From Streptomyces sp. NRRL S-37 (GTDB taxonomy: Bacteria; Actinomycetota; Actinomycetes; Streptomycetales; Streptomycetaceae), in assembly GCF_000721605.1 (NCBI RefSeq), contig NZ_JOIZ01000031.1, positions 1 through 64,000 on the forward strand: 64,000 nt of DNA, given 5' to 3'. This document shows positions 24,370 through 33,414 of this stretch, in pieces. The stretch's first letter is position 1. The number at the start of each line of letters is the position of its first letter. A program made the position numbers and the translations under genes. The notes beneath the pieces were generated by a model. The model was not told where the DNA came from. It saw only the letters and a program-made list of their open reading frames with translations, and ran no database searches.

Positions 24370-25502
24370 CTAGTACTGCAACGGTGTTTGCCGTGACTGT
24401 TGGCCAGCTTGTTCGTTGGTGTGGTCATGGGTGGGGACCTTGCTGATGTCAGGCTGTGGGCGGGTGAACTGAGCGCTCTGCATGAGCGGTTCGTGCACCG
24501 GTTCAACCGGGAGGAGCCACGGCAATCCGCTTTGGCGTACATGCGGGGGCTGATCGCGCCGCTGGAGCGGAAGAACGGCTGGACGCTTGCGGAAGAGGCC
24601 GGGCATGCGGGTCCCGATCGCATTCAGCGGCTGCTGAACCGGATCGAGTGGGACGCCGACGAGGTCCTGGAGGACGTGCGCGACTACATCGTGGAGCACC
24701 TCGGAGACCTGGATGCCGTCCTGATCGTCGATGACACCGGGTTCCTGAAGAAGGGCATCCGCTCGGCCGGCGTCCAGCGGCAGTACTCCGGCACCACCGG
24801 ACGCACCGAGAACAGCCAGATCGGCGTGTTCCTCGCCTACGCCACCAGCCGCGGACGCACCCTGATCGACCGCAGGTTGTATCTGCCCACGTCCTGGACG
24901 GACGACCGGGACCGCTGCCGTCGGGCGGGCATCGACGACACGGTCGGCTTCACCACGAAGGTGGCCATGGCCAAAGCGATGGTCCGCCGCCACCGGCCGG
25001 ATCGTCGGCACTGGGTGCTGGCCCGCCGCAGTGTGAGCAGGCCCGAGGAGATCTCCTACTCCATCGCCTACTGCCCCGCCGGCACCACCCTGGATCAGCT
25101 GATCCGCATCGCGGGCAGCCGCTGGGCGGTCGAGGAATGCTTCCAGACCGCCAAGCAGGAGTGCGGCCTGGACGACTACCAGGTCCGCCGCTATCCCGGC
25201 TGGCACCGCCACATGACCCTGGCCATGGCCGCCCACGCCTGCCTGACCGTCCTGCGCGCCCGCCAGCTGGACGCGGACAAAGCAGAAACGGATCCTCCCA
25301 GCTCATCCACCTCAGCCTCGCCGAGATCAGACGCCTGATCACCCGACTCACCGACCGCCGGCCCACCCCGGTCGACCACATCCCGCACTGGTCGACCTGG
25401 CGACGACGACGCCGGCACCAAGCCCGCGTCAGTCACTACAAGCGACGCGGACACAGTCCCTGAACTGGTCAGCAATCAGCACAAGCACCGTTGCAGTACT
25501 AG
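24370..25502. mobile_element. IS701-family insertion sequence
   Basis: Perfect 17-bp terminal inverted repeats are at 24370-24386 (CTAGTACTGCAACGGTG) and 25486-25502 (the exact complement). They enclose a transposase of the IS701/DDE_5 type. The outer CTAG at each end probably represents the duplicated target, which this family favours. The element is about 1.13 kb. It separates the repeat-protein gene from a short leftward frame whose stop codon is made by the right-hand CTAG. Confidence 0.9.
24427..25463 (+). pseudogene. IS701-family transposase, frameshifted near its 3' end
   Basis: The frame from the ATG at 24427 carries the DDE core: VLIVDDTGFLKKG, then RTLIDRRLYLPTSWTDDRDR, then GSRWAVEECFQTAKQECGL (the last with the catalytic Glu). 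Around 25300 the expected continuation LIHLSLAEIRRLITRLTDRR is in another phase. Loss of a single C makes the first frame end early at 25338, while the proper C terminus runs on to 25463. The catalytic residues precede the shift, so residual activity or programmed frameshifting is possible, but it is most simply a degraded copy. Confidence 0.85.
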
Positions 25503-25810
25503 TTCGAGTAGTCGATGCCGGAGACGGAGTTCTCGCCGTCGGCCTCTCCTGTGCGCTCGGCTGTCGCCGTCGCCGTGCCACGGCCCCGCCCGCCGGGCCA
25601 CCGGATGCCGGTGATGCCACCGCGGCTGGCTTCCCCGGTCCGGACGGCTCTATCTGTGGGTCCGGCAGAGGACGGACGCTGGAACAGGGCCCAGACCAGG
25701 GCGGCGATGCCGACGGCGGCCTGGACCGTGGCCCCGGCCAGCTGTCCCGCCCCGGGGCTGTCCAGAAGCCAGATCAGCGGTGTGGACAGGACGCCGGCCA
25801 CCGCCAGCAC
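25499..25810 (-). CDS. Short membrane protein, hypothetical, stop codon within the IS target
   Basis: A 103-residue frame with two hydrophobic stretches (LAVAGVLSTPLIWLLDSPGA and AAVGIAALVWALFQ) and a Gly/Thr/Arg-rich tail. The TAG stop is the CTAG at the right end of the IS. As CTAG is the target the element selects, the stop may be native. The only start in phase is a GTG at 25810, at the first helix; similar sequence continues upstream without a start, so the 5' end may be damaged. Function unknown. Confidence 0.45.
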   Translation of the reverse strand: MLAVAGVLSTPLIWLLDSPGAGQLAGATVQAAVGIAALVWALFQRPSSAGPTDRAVRTGEASRGGITGIRWPGGRGRGTATATAERTGEADGENSVSGIDYSN

Positions 25811-26069
25811 GATGACCGTGATCTTCCACCCCTGCGATACAGCGGCTCCCCCTCGCTCCGATACATCCGCCGCCGGACGGCTGACGGCCTGTCACTTCGC
25901 ATTGTCCCGGACCGTTCTCACCTGACCCAGGAAACGCACTTCTTCGGCATCGCGGTTCCCGGCGCGGCCGTCACCTGTCATGTCGCCGAGCGCACCCCCG
26001 CCGCGCGTCACCGAACATGACGCCCCTCGTTCGCGGCTGGTGACAGCTTTCTTACCGACACCCCGAAGC

Positions 26070-26373
26070 CGGTACTGTGCTCACGGTGCGGACGACCTCA
26101 CCCGCGTGGCGACGATCCTCGTCATGAAGGAGGCCGGCCTCGGCCTGGACACCATCAGGAGCCTGTCCGCGACCGTCGACCGCGCCACCCGGCACGAGAT
26201 CCTGCGTCCCGCGGCCGAAGAGCCTCCGGTCGAGGATCGCGGCGGCCCAGGTCTCGTTGGAGCTCATCGAGGGCGGCCTGGACTGTGCGTACGAAGACGT
26301 CACCCGGTGTCCGGGCTACCGGCGGCTCGTCGCCGAGCGGGTCGGCCCCGAAGCCCGGCCGGAGGGCCGGTGA
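26070..26373 (+). pseudogene. MerR-family regulator remnant with frameshift
   Basis: The first part, DDLTRVATILVMKEAGLGLD then TIRSLSATVDRATRHEIL, is the second half of a MerR HTH and the start of its coiled-coil. The continuation, LRSRIAAAQVSLELIEGGLD then CAYEDVTRCPGYRRLV, is in another phase after about 26225. No N-terminal HTH helix or start codon is present. It is a broken gene whose 3' end overlaps, antisense, the end of the methyltransferase gene. Confidence 0.7.
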
Positions 26374-27245
26374 CCGACGCCGTCGCGGCGGGCGGCCCAG
26401 ACGGTGCGTTCGGTGCGTACCGTCAGGTCGTCGCGGCGCGCGATGCCGTGCGGACTGCCGGGGTCGAGGAGCCGGTCGAGCGCGGTGAGGTCCTCGGGGG
26501 AGAGCATGTCCGCGGTGGCGCTGCGGATGCGCCGCAGGACGCCGGTGGCGTAGCGGCCGATCGCTTCGCCGCGCGAGCCTTCGAGGTGCACGGTGATGGT
26601 GCGTTCGCCCTCGACGGTGAATCCGGCGGCGGTCAGCATCGGGCCCCAGTCGGCGCCGCGGTGGGGCATGTGTGCGGCCTGGCGGCGGTCGGCCGCGGCG
26701 TGGACGCGCTCTTCCAGACCGGGCCGGTCGTCGGGGGCGTTCTCGGGCAGGAAGCGGGGGTGGCCGGCCAGTTCGACGACGGCGAACAGGCCGCCGGGCG
26801 CGAGCACGCCGTGGACGTCGCGCAGTGTGCGGTCGGGTCGGGCCATGTGGTGCATCGAGGCCGACGCCCAGATCAGGTCCGGTGAGCCGAGATCGGGCCA
26901 GGCTGCTTCGTCGAGGTCGGCCCGTACCGTGCGCACGCGCTCCTGGACGCCGCGGGCGCGTGCCTTGGTGCGCAGACGTCGCAGATGTTCGGCGGAGGCG
27001 TCGACGGCGGTGACGTGCGCGCCGGGGAAGCGGTCGAGGAGGGCGAAGGTGCCCGCGCCCGTGCCGCAGCCCAGGTCCACGATGTGGTGGGGGGTGGTCC
27101 GCAGCGGCAGCCATGCGGTGATGGAGGCGGTGTGCTCGGCGAGGACCTCGGCGTCCAGGTCGAGGATCTCCGCCTGGCCGTCCGTCGCGTCCTCGTGGTG
27201 GTGACCGTGCGGAGCGCCGTGGTGGGGGGTGTGGGTGTGGTTCAT
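26316..27245 (-). CDS. Class I SAM-dependent methyltransferase
   Basis: A 309-residue methyltransferase. Motif I is HIVDLGCGTGAGTFALLDRF, the acidic residue after the second strand is in TAVDASAEHL, and LIWASASMHHMARPD holds motif IV. The N terminus is His-rich (NHTHTPHHGAPHGHHHEDAT), possibly metal binding. The C-terminal ~25 residues read antisense through the MerR relic and may be an extension acquired by deletion. It is the second gene of an operon after the XRE-cupin regulator (128 bases between). Substrate unknown; the cupin regulator suggests a small ligand. Confidence 0.85.
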   Translation of the reverse strand: MNHTHTPHHGAPHGHHHEDATDGQAEILDLDAEVLAEHTASITAWLPLRTTPHHIVDLGCGTGAGTFALLDRFPGAHVTAVDASAEHLRRLRTKARARGVQERVRTVRADLDEAAWPDLGSPDLIWASASMHHMARPDRTLRDVHGVLAPGGLFAVVELAGHPRFLPENAPDDRPGLEERVHAAADRRQAAHMPHRGADWGPMLTAAGFTVEGERTITVHLEGSRGEAIGRYATGVLRRIRSATADMLSPEDLTALDRLLDPGSPHGIARRDDLTVRTERTVWAARRDGVGHRPSGRASGPTRSATSRR

Positions 27246-27373
27246 GCTCTTCACGCTAGGGCGGGTATGCGTCCACAGCACGGAGCATCCCGGTTTGCGC
27301 AAGATGATGGCCGAGGGTGCTGCCCGGCGCGCAAGAGGTCACTGCCGGGGGAGGCCGTCGCGCGGCCTCACCG

Positions 27374-27961
27374 TCACTCGGGAGCGCCCTGGGCGTCGTC
27401 GCTGTCGCTCTGGTGGCCGCGGCGGGCGTCGCGGTCGAAGATGCCCAGGATCTCGCAGGGGCCGCCGTCGGCGCCGATCGCGTGCGGCATCATCGTGGGG
27501 AACTCGGCGGCCTGGTTGGTCTCGAGACGGAAGCGGCGGTGGCCGAGCATGAGGATCGCCGTGCCGGAGAGCACGACGAGCCATTCGCGCCCCGGGTGGG
27601 CGCGCATGCGCGCCGGGTTCTCGGGGGGCGGTTCGGTCATGCGCTGGCGTACCACGCTCATCCCGGGGTCGGCCTTGACGGGCCAGCGCATGCGGCCGTG
27701 GGTGCCGTCGATGACCGGGCTGGTGACGACGTCGTCGGTGGCGGTCTCCACGAGCTGATCGAGCGTGGTGTCCAGGGCGCGGGCGAGGGTGACCAACTGG
27801 TCCAGTGCGAGGCGGCGCCGGCCGTTCTCGATACGGCTCAGTGAGGACTGGCTGAGGTGGGCGCGGGAGGCCAGCTCCTCCAGGGACCAGCCCTGCGCCA
27901 CTCGCAGGGCGCGGATGCGTTTGCGTACGAGGCTGTCCAGATCCCCGTCTTCTTGCGTCAT
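27374..27961 (-). CDS. XRE-family regulator with C-terminal cupin domain
   Basis: A 195-residue regulator. The HTH_3 domain is at residues 10-65 (IRALRVAQGWSLEELASRAH then LSQSSLSRIENGRRRL), and the beta-barrel cupin spans about 95-180 (MRAHPGREWLVVLSGTAILM then NQAAEFPTMMPHAIGA, with His residues placed for metal or ligand). Such proteins sense small molecules such as polyamines or amino acids. It precedes the methyltransferase in the same direction and is divergent from the MFS exporter 255 bases away, so it may control both. Confidence 0.9.
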   Translation of the reverse strand: MTQEDGDLDSLVRKRIRALRVAQGWSLEELASRAHLSQSSLSRIENGRRRLALDQLVTLARALDTTLDQLVETATDDVVTSPVIDGTHGRMRWPVKADPGMSVVRQRMTEPPPENPARMRAHPGREWLVVLSGTAILMLGHRRFRLETNQAAEFPTMMPHAIGADGGPCEILGIFDRDARRGHQSDSDDAQGAPE

Positions 27962-28215
27962 GCGCAACATCGTATGCCTCGACGGCAAGAACGGCTTAGC
28001 GTCGTGTGCGGATGGTCCGCGGTGTCCGGGGCGGTGTCCCCGTCGCGGCCCTCACCGCGCCCGGGGGCGGGAACCCCCGCCCTCTGACATCCGGCGCGGT
28101 ACCGGCCGCCGTACGCCCCCGACGCGGGCGGTGGCCCGGACCCCGTCCACCCCCCTTCACCCGGCGACCGGGCCTGCCCCGGCGCCGACCCGGTATGCCC
28201 TTCCGAGAGGAACCG

Positions 28216-29829
28216 ATGAGTACGAACCAGCCCGTACCGGCCGCGCAGGCCGGTGGCCGGGGTGCCCCCGACGCGCGCCGGCTGCGCATGATCCTGATCA
28301 CCGTCTCCCTCGCCCTGATGGCGGTCATCGCCTCGGTGACCGGGCTGAACGTCGCGCAGACCCACATGGCCGTGGAATTCGGCGCGTCCCAGGGCACGGT
28401 CCTGTGGATCATCAACAGCTACACCCTCGCCCTGGCCGCGCTGCTGCTGCCGCTCGGTGCCCTGGGCGACCGCCTGGGCCGCAAGCCCGTGCTCGTCGCC
28501 GGTCTGGGGATCTTCGGCGTCGCCACCGTGGTCGCCGGCCTGGCCCCGACGGCCGGAGTGATGCTCGCCGCCCGCGTGGCGAGCGGCATCGGCGCCGCCA
28601 TGATCATGCCGATCACGCTCTCCGTCATCACCTCGACCTTCCCCGAGGAGCAGCGCGGCAAGGCGATCGGCGTGTGGACCGGGATCGCCGGAGGCGGCGG
28701 GATCCTGGGCATGTTCCTCTCCGCGCTCCTCGTCGACGTCGCCGACTGGCGCCGGCTGTTCGTCCTGCCGGCGGTCCTGGTCCTGGTGGCCCTGGTCATG
28801 ACCTCGAAGACGGTTCCCGACTCCCGCGAGACCCCGGCCCACCGGTTCGACACCGTCGGCGCCCTGCTCTCCGTGATCGCCGTGACCGGCCTCATCTTCG
28901 TCCTGCAGGAAGGCCCCGAACGCGGCTGGACCGCGCCCGCGACGCTGACCGGCCTGACGGCCGGCCTGGTCGCCGCGGTCGGGTTCGTGGCCTGGGAGCT
29001 GCACCGCCGCGACGCCTCCCTGCTGGACGTGCGGCTGTTCCGGGAGCGCGGACTGTCGGGCGGCTCGATCACGCTGCTGGTGGTCTTCGGCGTCCAGGCG
29101 GGCATCGGCGTGGTCCTCTTCCCGTTCTTCCAGGCCGTACTCGGCTGGTCGGGGCTGCTGTCCACGGTCGCGATGATGCCCATGGCCGTCGCGATGATGG
29201 CGGCCTCCGGCCTGGCCCCCCGGCTGGCCGCGGGGATCGGTGCCCGCTCGACCATGATGGCGGGCATCGCACTGGCCGGAGCCGGCATGGCACTCATGGC
29301 GCTCCTCGTCTCCGTCGGCGGCGGCTACCCGTCCGTCCTGCCCGGCCTGCTCGCCATGGGCGTCGGCATGGGCCTGTCGATGACCCCGTCCACGGAGGCC
29401 GTCACCGCCTCCCTGCCGCGTGAGAAGCAGGGCGTCGCCTCCGCTCTCAACGACGTCACCCGCGAGTTCGGCACCGCGCTCGGCGTCGCCCTGCTCGGCG
29501 CGCTCGTGTCCGCCGGCTACCGCGACGCCGTCGACGACCGGCTGCACGGGATCCCCCGGGGTGCCGCGGGCACCGCCCGGGAAGGCGTCGCCAACGCCGT
29601 CGAGGCGGCGGGCGGCGCCGGACCGTACGCACCGGATCTGCTCCACGCGGCGCGGCAGTCCTTCGTCGACGGCTGGCAGCAGGCCATGTGGGCGGGGGCC
29701 CTCCTCATGGGCGCCCTGTTCGTCCACATCGCCCTGCGCGGCCCCGGGAACACGCCCCCTGCGGTCGCGGACGAGGCGGACCCCGCGTTCGCCGACCGCT
29801 CACCGGACAGGATGTTCGACGAGTGTTGA
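28216..29829 (+). CDS. MFS transporter, DHA2 (EmrB/QacA) drug-exporter type
   Basis: A 537-residue membrane protein with about 14 helices. The signature between helices 2 and 3 is LGDRLGRKPVLVAG and motif C is GIAGGGGILGMFLSALLV. The long loop after helix 13 (GIPRGAAGTAREGVANAVEA) is usual for the family. It most likely exports toxic organic compounds in exchange for protons. The ATG at 28216 follows GAGAGGAA. A TetR gene with related operator words lies 1.2 kb downstream; an XRE-cupin gene is divergent upstream. Confidence 0.92.
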   Translation: MSTNQPVPAAQAGGRGAPDARRLRMILITVSLALMAVIASVTGLNVAQTHMAVEFGASQGTVLWIINSYTLALAALLLPLGALGDRLGRKPVLVAGLGIFGVATVVAGLAPTAGVMLAARVASGIGAAMIMPITLSVITSTFPEEQRGKAIGVWTGIAGGGGILGMFLSALLVDVADWRRLFVLPAVLVLVALVMTSKTVPDSRETPAHRFDTVGALLSVIAVTGLIFVLQEGPERGWTAPATLTGLTAGLVAAVGFVAWELHRRDASLLDVRLFRERGLSGGSITLLVVFGVQAGIGVVLFPFFQAVLGWSGLLSTVAMMPMAVAMMAASGLAPRLAAGIGARSTMMAGIALAGAGMALMALLVSVGGGYPSVLPGLLAMGVGMGLSMTPSTEAVTASLPREKQGVASALNDVTREFGTALGVALLGALVSAGYRDAVDDRLHGIPRGAAGTAREGVANAVEAAGGAGPYAPDLLHAARQSFVDGWQQAMWAGALLMGALFVHIALRGPGNTPPAVADEADPAFADRSPDRMFDEC

Positions 29830-29854
29830 CTAAGCGACATGTGTTGAATAACTT
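29826..29854 (+). promoter_or_regulatory. Promoter with operator word, for a possibly leaderless gene
   Basis: TTGACT at 29826-29831 and TAACTT at 29849-29854 are separated by exactly 17 bases. The -10 ends seven bases before the ATG at 29861, so transcription would start at or next to the initiation codon. GCGACATGTGTTG (29834-29846) lies in the spacer and recurs upstream of the TetR gene at 31026. Confidence 0.65.
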
Positions 29855-29860
29855 GAGGGC

Positions 29861-30850
29861 ATGAGGCACATCGAAGTGTGGGCGGACGTGGTCTGCGCCT
29901 GGGCGTACATCGGCAAGCGGCGGCTGGCACGGGCGCTCGAAGGACGGGACGGCGAGCCCGTCGAGGTGGTGTGGCGGCCGTTCCGGATCGACCCGATGGC
30001 ACCGGCGCGGGCGCAGCCGCTGGAGGAGGTGCTGCGGGACCCCGTGGTCGACGCGGCGCTGCAGGGGTGCGCGCCCGGGATGAGCGCGGCCGAGAACCGG
30101 GTCAGGGTCTCGGAGATCGCGGCCGCCGAGGGACTGGGCCCGCGGTGGGGAGCGGCATGGCGGGCCTCGAGCCATGACGCGCACCGGCTGGTCGCCCTGG
30201 CGTACGAGCGGGGTGGGGCCGCCCTTCAGGACGCCGTGCTGGAGGGGGTCCTGAAGGCCCACTTCGTGGAGCGGCGGGACATCAGCCGGACGGAGACGCT
30301 CCAGGAGGTCGCCTCCGCCGCCGGGTTCCCGGAGGGCGCCCGGCTGCTGGACGGGGGCGGGGCCGAGGAGTACGTACGGGAGGCCCTGCTGCGGGGCAAG
30401 GCGATCGGGGTGACGACCTCACCGACCCTGGTGATCGGCGGGGAGGCGCTGGCCGGGGCGCACGCGCCCGAAGTGATCGCGCGGTTCGTGGCGCGGGCCG
30501 TGGCCGAGCCGCGACGCGAGCTGCCGGCCGAGGTCGAGCGGCTGCGGCTGGCCGAGGCGCTGCTCGACAAGGGCGATCCGCTGGGCTGTCTGACGCTGCT
30601 GGGCGCGCTGCTGGCGGAGCACCCCGAGGAGCGGAGCGTACGGATGCTCGCCGCACGTGCCCACTACCACTCGGCGCAGTTGTCGCGGGCGCGGAGTGGA
30701 CTGGAGAGGCTGGTGGCGGAGAACCCGGACGACGCGTACGCCCGGTTGCTGCTGGGCCGGACCCTGGAGCGGCGGGGGGAGGGGGAGGAGGCGGCGGCGC
30801 ACCTGCGGATCGCCGCCGCGATGAACCCCGAGTACGGGAAGGCCGGATGA
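29861..30850 (+). CDS. DsbA/FrnE-like protein fused to a TPR tail, lacking the CxxC pair
   Basis: A 329-residue protein. The thioredoxin-like DsbA domain covers about residues 1-205 (HIEVWADVVCAWAYIGKRRL; later GVTTSPTLVIGGEALAGAHA with the cis-Pro). Residues 215-325 contain TPR-like helices (GCLTLLGALLAEHPEERSVR, ARLLLGRTLERRGEGEEAAA). In FrnE relatives the active site is CPWCYIG; here it reads CAWAYIG, so the second Cys is replaced by Ala. A dithiol oxidoreductase is unlikely. A thiol isomerase, glutathione-binding or chaperone role is possible. No ribosome-binding site is seen, consistent with a leaderless transcript. Confidence 0.85.
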   Translation: MRHIEVWADVVCAWAYIGKRRLARALEGRDGEPVEVVWRPFRIDPMAPARAQPLEEVLRDPVVDAALQGCAPGMSAAENRVRVSEIAAAEGLGPRWGAAWRASSHDAHRLVALAYERGGAALQDAVLEGVLKAHFVERRDISRTETLQEVASAAGFPEGARLLDGGGAEEYVREALLRGKAIGVTTSPTLVIGGEALAGAHAPEVIARFVARAVAEPRRELPAEVERLRLAEALLDKGDPLGCLTLLGALLAEHPEERSVRMLAARAHYHSAQLSRARSGLERLVAENPDDAYARLLLGRTLERRGEGEEAAAHLRIAAAMNPEYGKAG

Positions 30851-30961
30851 GCGGCGCACGTCCCCGGCGTCGTGGGTGAGCGCGCGTGTTTCATGTCAGG
30901 GGGGACGGGCGGGCCGCGGGGTGTGCGCAGGTTCTGGTGCGGCCGGCTCCTCCCCGCCTGT

Positions 30962-31004
30962 GCGACATGTGTCGTTTAATAGGCATGTGTTGCATTGATG
31001 TCGC
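30962..31004. promoter_or_regulatory. Operator region of the TetR gene
   Basis: CGACATGTGTCG (30963-30974) is a palindrome with 5-bp arms around TG. GCATGTGTTGCATTG follows, and GCGACAT (30962) is mirrored by ATGTCGC (30998-31004). The same GACATGTGTTG word occurs in the promoter at 29834. This supports TetR control of both its own gene and the DsbA-like gene. Confidence 0.65.
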
Positions 31005-31025
31005 GTGCTGTGGAACCGTGGCCCC

Positions 31026-31643
31026 ATGCCGAACCCCTCGAACACCCGGGGCGCCTCACGCGACCCCCGCGCCCGGCGGACCAGGGCGCTGCTGCGCTCC
31101 GCGGTCCTGGACCTCTCGATGGAGAAGGACCTGGACGGCATCACCATGGGCGACATCGCCGAGCGCGCGGAGGTGAACCGGGCCACGGTCTACCTGCACT
31201 ACAAGGACCGTGAGGACCTGCTTCTCGACGCCACCGAGTCGACGATGGACGGTGTGGTCGAGGCGGCCCGCGCCTGCCGGCTGGTGTCGGACACGCATGC
31301 GCTGCCCGACACCACCCCGATGCACCTGGTCAGCCTCTTCACGCAGGTCGACAAGCACCGCGCCGTCTACCGCCGGATGCTCGGCGAGGACGGCAGCCCG
31401 CGTTTCGCCGCCCGCCTCGAACAGCTCCTGGCGCAGGCGTGGTTCGAACAGCTGCTGACCGGGACCTCGCCGGACGCGTCCGACGAGACGGCACTGCGGG
31501 TGCGTGCGTACTTCCTCGGCGGGGCCCTGCTGGCGGTCATCGGCCGGTGGGTCCGCGGCGAGTTCGACGGCGAGGGCGGGAACGGCATGAGCGTGACCGA
31601 GGTCGCCGATCTGACCTGGGCGCTGGTACGAGGCGGGGGATGA
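31026..31643 (+). CDS. TetR/AcrR family regulator
   Basis: A 205-residue regulator. The HTH is DLDGITMGDIAERAEVNRAT then VYLHYKDREDLL, followed by the TetR_C-type ligand domain (FLGGALLAVIGRWVRGEFDG). The ATG at 31026 gives MPNPSNTRG; an upstream in-frame TTG/CTG region is less likely. The CATGTG operator words upstream match those in the promoter of the DsbA-like gene, so it probably represses both and may respond to a substrate of the neighbouring exporter. Confidence 0.9.
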   Translation: MPNPSNTRGASRDPRARRTRALLRSAVLDLSMEKDLDGITMGDIAERAEVNRATVYLHYKDREDLLLDATESTMDGVVEAARACRLVSDTHALPDTTPMHLVSLFTQVDKHRAVYRRMLGEDGSPRFAARLEQLLAQAWFEQLLTGTSPDASDETALRVRAYFLGGALLAVIGRWVRGEFDGEGGNGMSVTEVADLTWALVRGGG

Positions 31644-31808
31644 CCTCGACATCCACCACCCGGAGCCGGACCCCACCTGGAACGTCGATGTCGACGACCA
31701 CAGCGGGACGACTCGCCGACCGCCCCGCTCGGCGGCTCTCCCTCTGGAGCAGGCGGAGGCTCGCGGTGGCAGGGCGCGGTCGAACGGCGGAACGGCACGG
31801 GCGCCGGC

Positions 31809-33299
31809 TCACTCGTCGATCGACGTACCGAAGCGTGCGTCGGTTCCGAGAGCGCTGAGTGAGCCCCCGCCGTACGACCACGATCCGGTGCTCACCGTCC
31901 CGGCCGTGGAGGCGGCGAGCCACCAGACCACCCCGTCGCCGGTGTTCTCGCCGGGTGCCGCGGCCAGCAGTTCGGAGCGGCCGTCGGCGTCCGTGTCGGC
32001 GAGCCGGACCTGTCCGCCCCAGCGGTCCCCCTTCTCCGCCGTGCCGGGCACGCCCGCCGAGCTCTGGTCGAAGGACTTCGCGCCCACCGCGGTCAGCCCG
32101 GCGGCCGAGCCGCGCAGGATCCGCACCCCGCCCGCGTCCGCCACGGTGCCGACGTCCTCACCGGGCACGCCCACGGCCAGGTCGGCGTAACCGTCGCCGT
32201 CGATGTCGGCGAGGGAGACGTCGGCGCCGAAGCCGTCGCCCAGTTCGGCGGTGCCCGGTACGCCGGCGGTGTACTGGGCCCACACCTGCGCGGGAGTGCC
32301 GAGTTCGTCCACGTTCTCCATGCCGTCCGCGGAGCCCAGGTAGACGGCGACGGTTCCGCCCGTGAGGGGTTCGTACTCGTCCTCGGGCCGGTCGGGCCTG
32401 CCGTAGACCAGGTCGTCGTATCCGTCGTCGTTGATGTCGCCGGACGCCGTGGCGGAGCCGCCGGCCAGGTCGCGGGTGTAGGCCGGCCCGTCCGCCGCGC
32501 CCATGTACAGGAAGGAGCGCGGCCGGGGGTCCTCCTCCAGGCTGGCGCCGGACACGAGCAGGTCCGCGTATCCGTCGCCGTCGTAGTTCCCGGTGGTCAG
32601 GGAGACGGGCTGGATCGAGTAACGGCCGGGAACACCGGCGGTGTCGAACCGGCCCGCTCCTTCCAGAGAGCCGGCATTGTGGGTGAACAGGGAGGCGCCC
32701 GTGCGGTCGGCCACGGCGAGGACGTCGCCCGGTGTGGTTCCGGAGAGCCGGGCGGCGGCGACGGCCAGGCCGAACCGGGCGCCTGCCGCGGGTACTTCCG
32801 AGCCCAGGCCGACACTGCGGGCGGGGGTCAGTCCGGCCGGGGACCCGTAGAGGACCGTCACCCGGCCCGCGTCACTCACGGAACCCTCGTCCTCACCCGG
32901 CGCGGCGACGATCGCGTCGTCGTAGCCGTCGGCGTCGAGGTCCCCCGTGGCCACGGCGGTGCCGAAGCCGTCACCGGACTCGGCGGAGCCCGGGACCCCC
33001 GCGGTCGCCTGGCCGAAGACGGCGGTGCGGACCCGGGGGACGCTGGTGGCGGTGCCGATGCCGCTCGCGGCGCCGTACTGGACGGTGACGTAGCCCGCCC
33101 CCTTCCTGCCGCCGTCGGTGCCGCCCGGAGCGCCGGTCAGGACGTCGTCGTAACCGTCGCCGTCGAAGTCGCTGTTGCGGTCGTCGGCGTAGGTGCCTCC
33201 GGGTGTGCCCGCGAAGGCCGCGGGCGCGGCGGTGAGGGCCGCACCGCTCAGCAGCAGCAACGATGCGGCGGCGACGGCCGTGGAACGTCTGTGGGTCAT
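31809..33299 (-). CDS. Secreted FG-GAP/integrin-like repeat protein
   Basis: A 496-residue exported protein. The signal peptide is STAVAAASLLLLSGAALTAA, with cleavage near AFA-GT. Seven or so FG-GAP repeats follow, each with a Ca-binding-type DxDxDGxxD loop (DFDGDGYDDVLTGAPGG, DLDADGYDDAIVAAPGE, DIDGDGYADLAVGVPGE, DTDADGRSELLAAAPGE), predicting a beta-propeller. Such proteins are common in Streptomyces and have unknown extracellular roles. The start at 33299 immediately precedes the signal peptide. It is probably monocistronic. Confidence 0.93.
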   Translation of the reverse strand: MTHRRSTAVAAASLLLLSGAALTAAPAAFAGTPGGTYADDRNSDFDGDGYDDVLTGAPGGTDGGRKGAGYVTVQYGAASGIGTATSVPRVRTAVFGQATAGVPGSAESGDGFGTAVATGDLDADGYDDAIVAAPGEDEGSVSDAGRVTVLYGSPAGLTPARSVGLGSEVPAAGARFGLAVAAARLSGTTPGDVLAVADRTGASLFTHNAGSLEGAGRFDTAGVPGRYSIQPVSLTTGNYDGDGYADLLVSGASLEEDPRPRSFLYMGAADGPAYTRDLAGGSATASGDINDDGYDDLVYGRPDRPEDEYEPLTGGTVAVYLGSADGMENVDELGTPAQVWAQYTAGVPGTAELGDGFGADVSLADIDGDGYADLAVGVPGEDVGTVADAGGVRILRGSAAGLTAVGAKSFDQSSAGVPGTAEKGDRWGGQVRLADTDADGRSELLAAAPGENTGDGVVWWLAASTAGTVSTGSWSYGGGSLSALGTDARFGTSIDE

Positions 33300-33414
33300 G
33301 ATCTGGCTCCTGTGTGCGGGGCGACGGTGGGTCGCGGTCACAGGTTGGATCCACGGGGCGGAGGGAAAGTTGTGGCCGTCGGCCGGTCTTCCGCTGACGC
33401 GGTGTGCCGTGACG

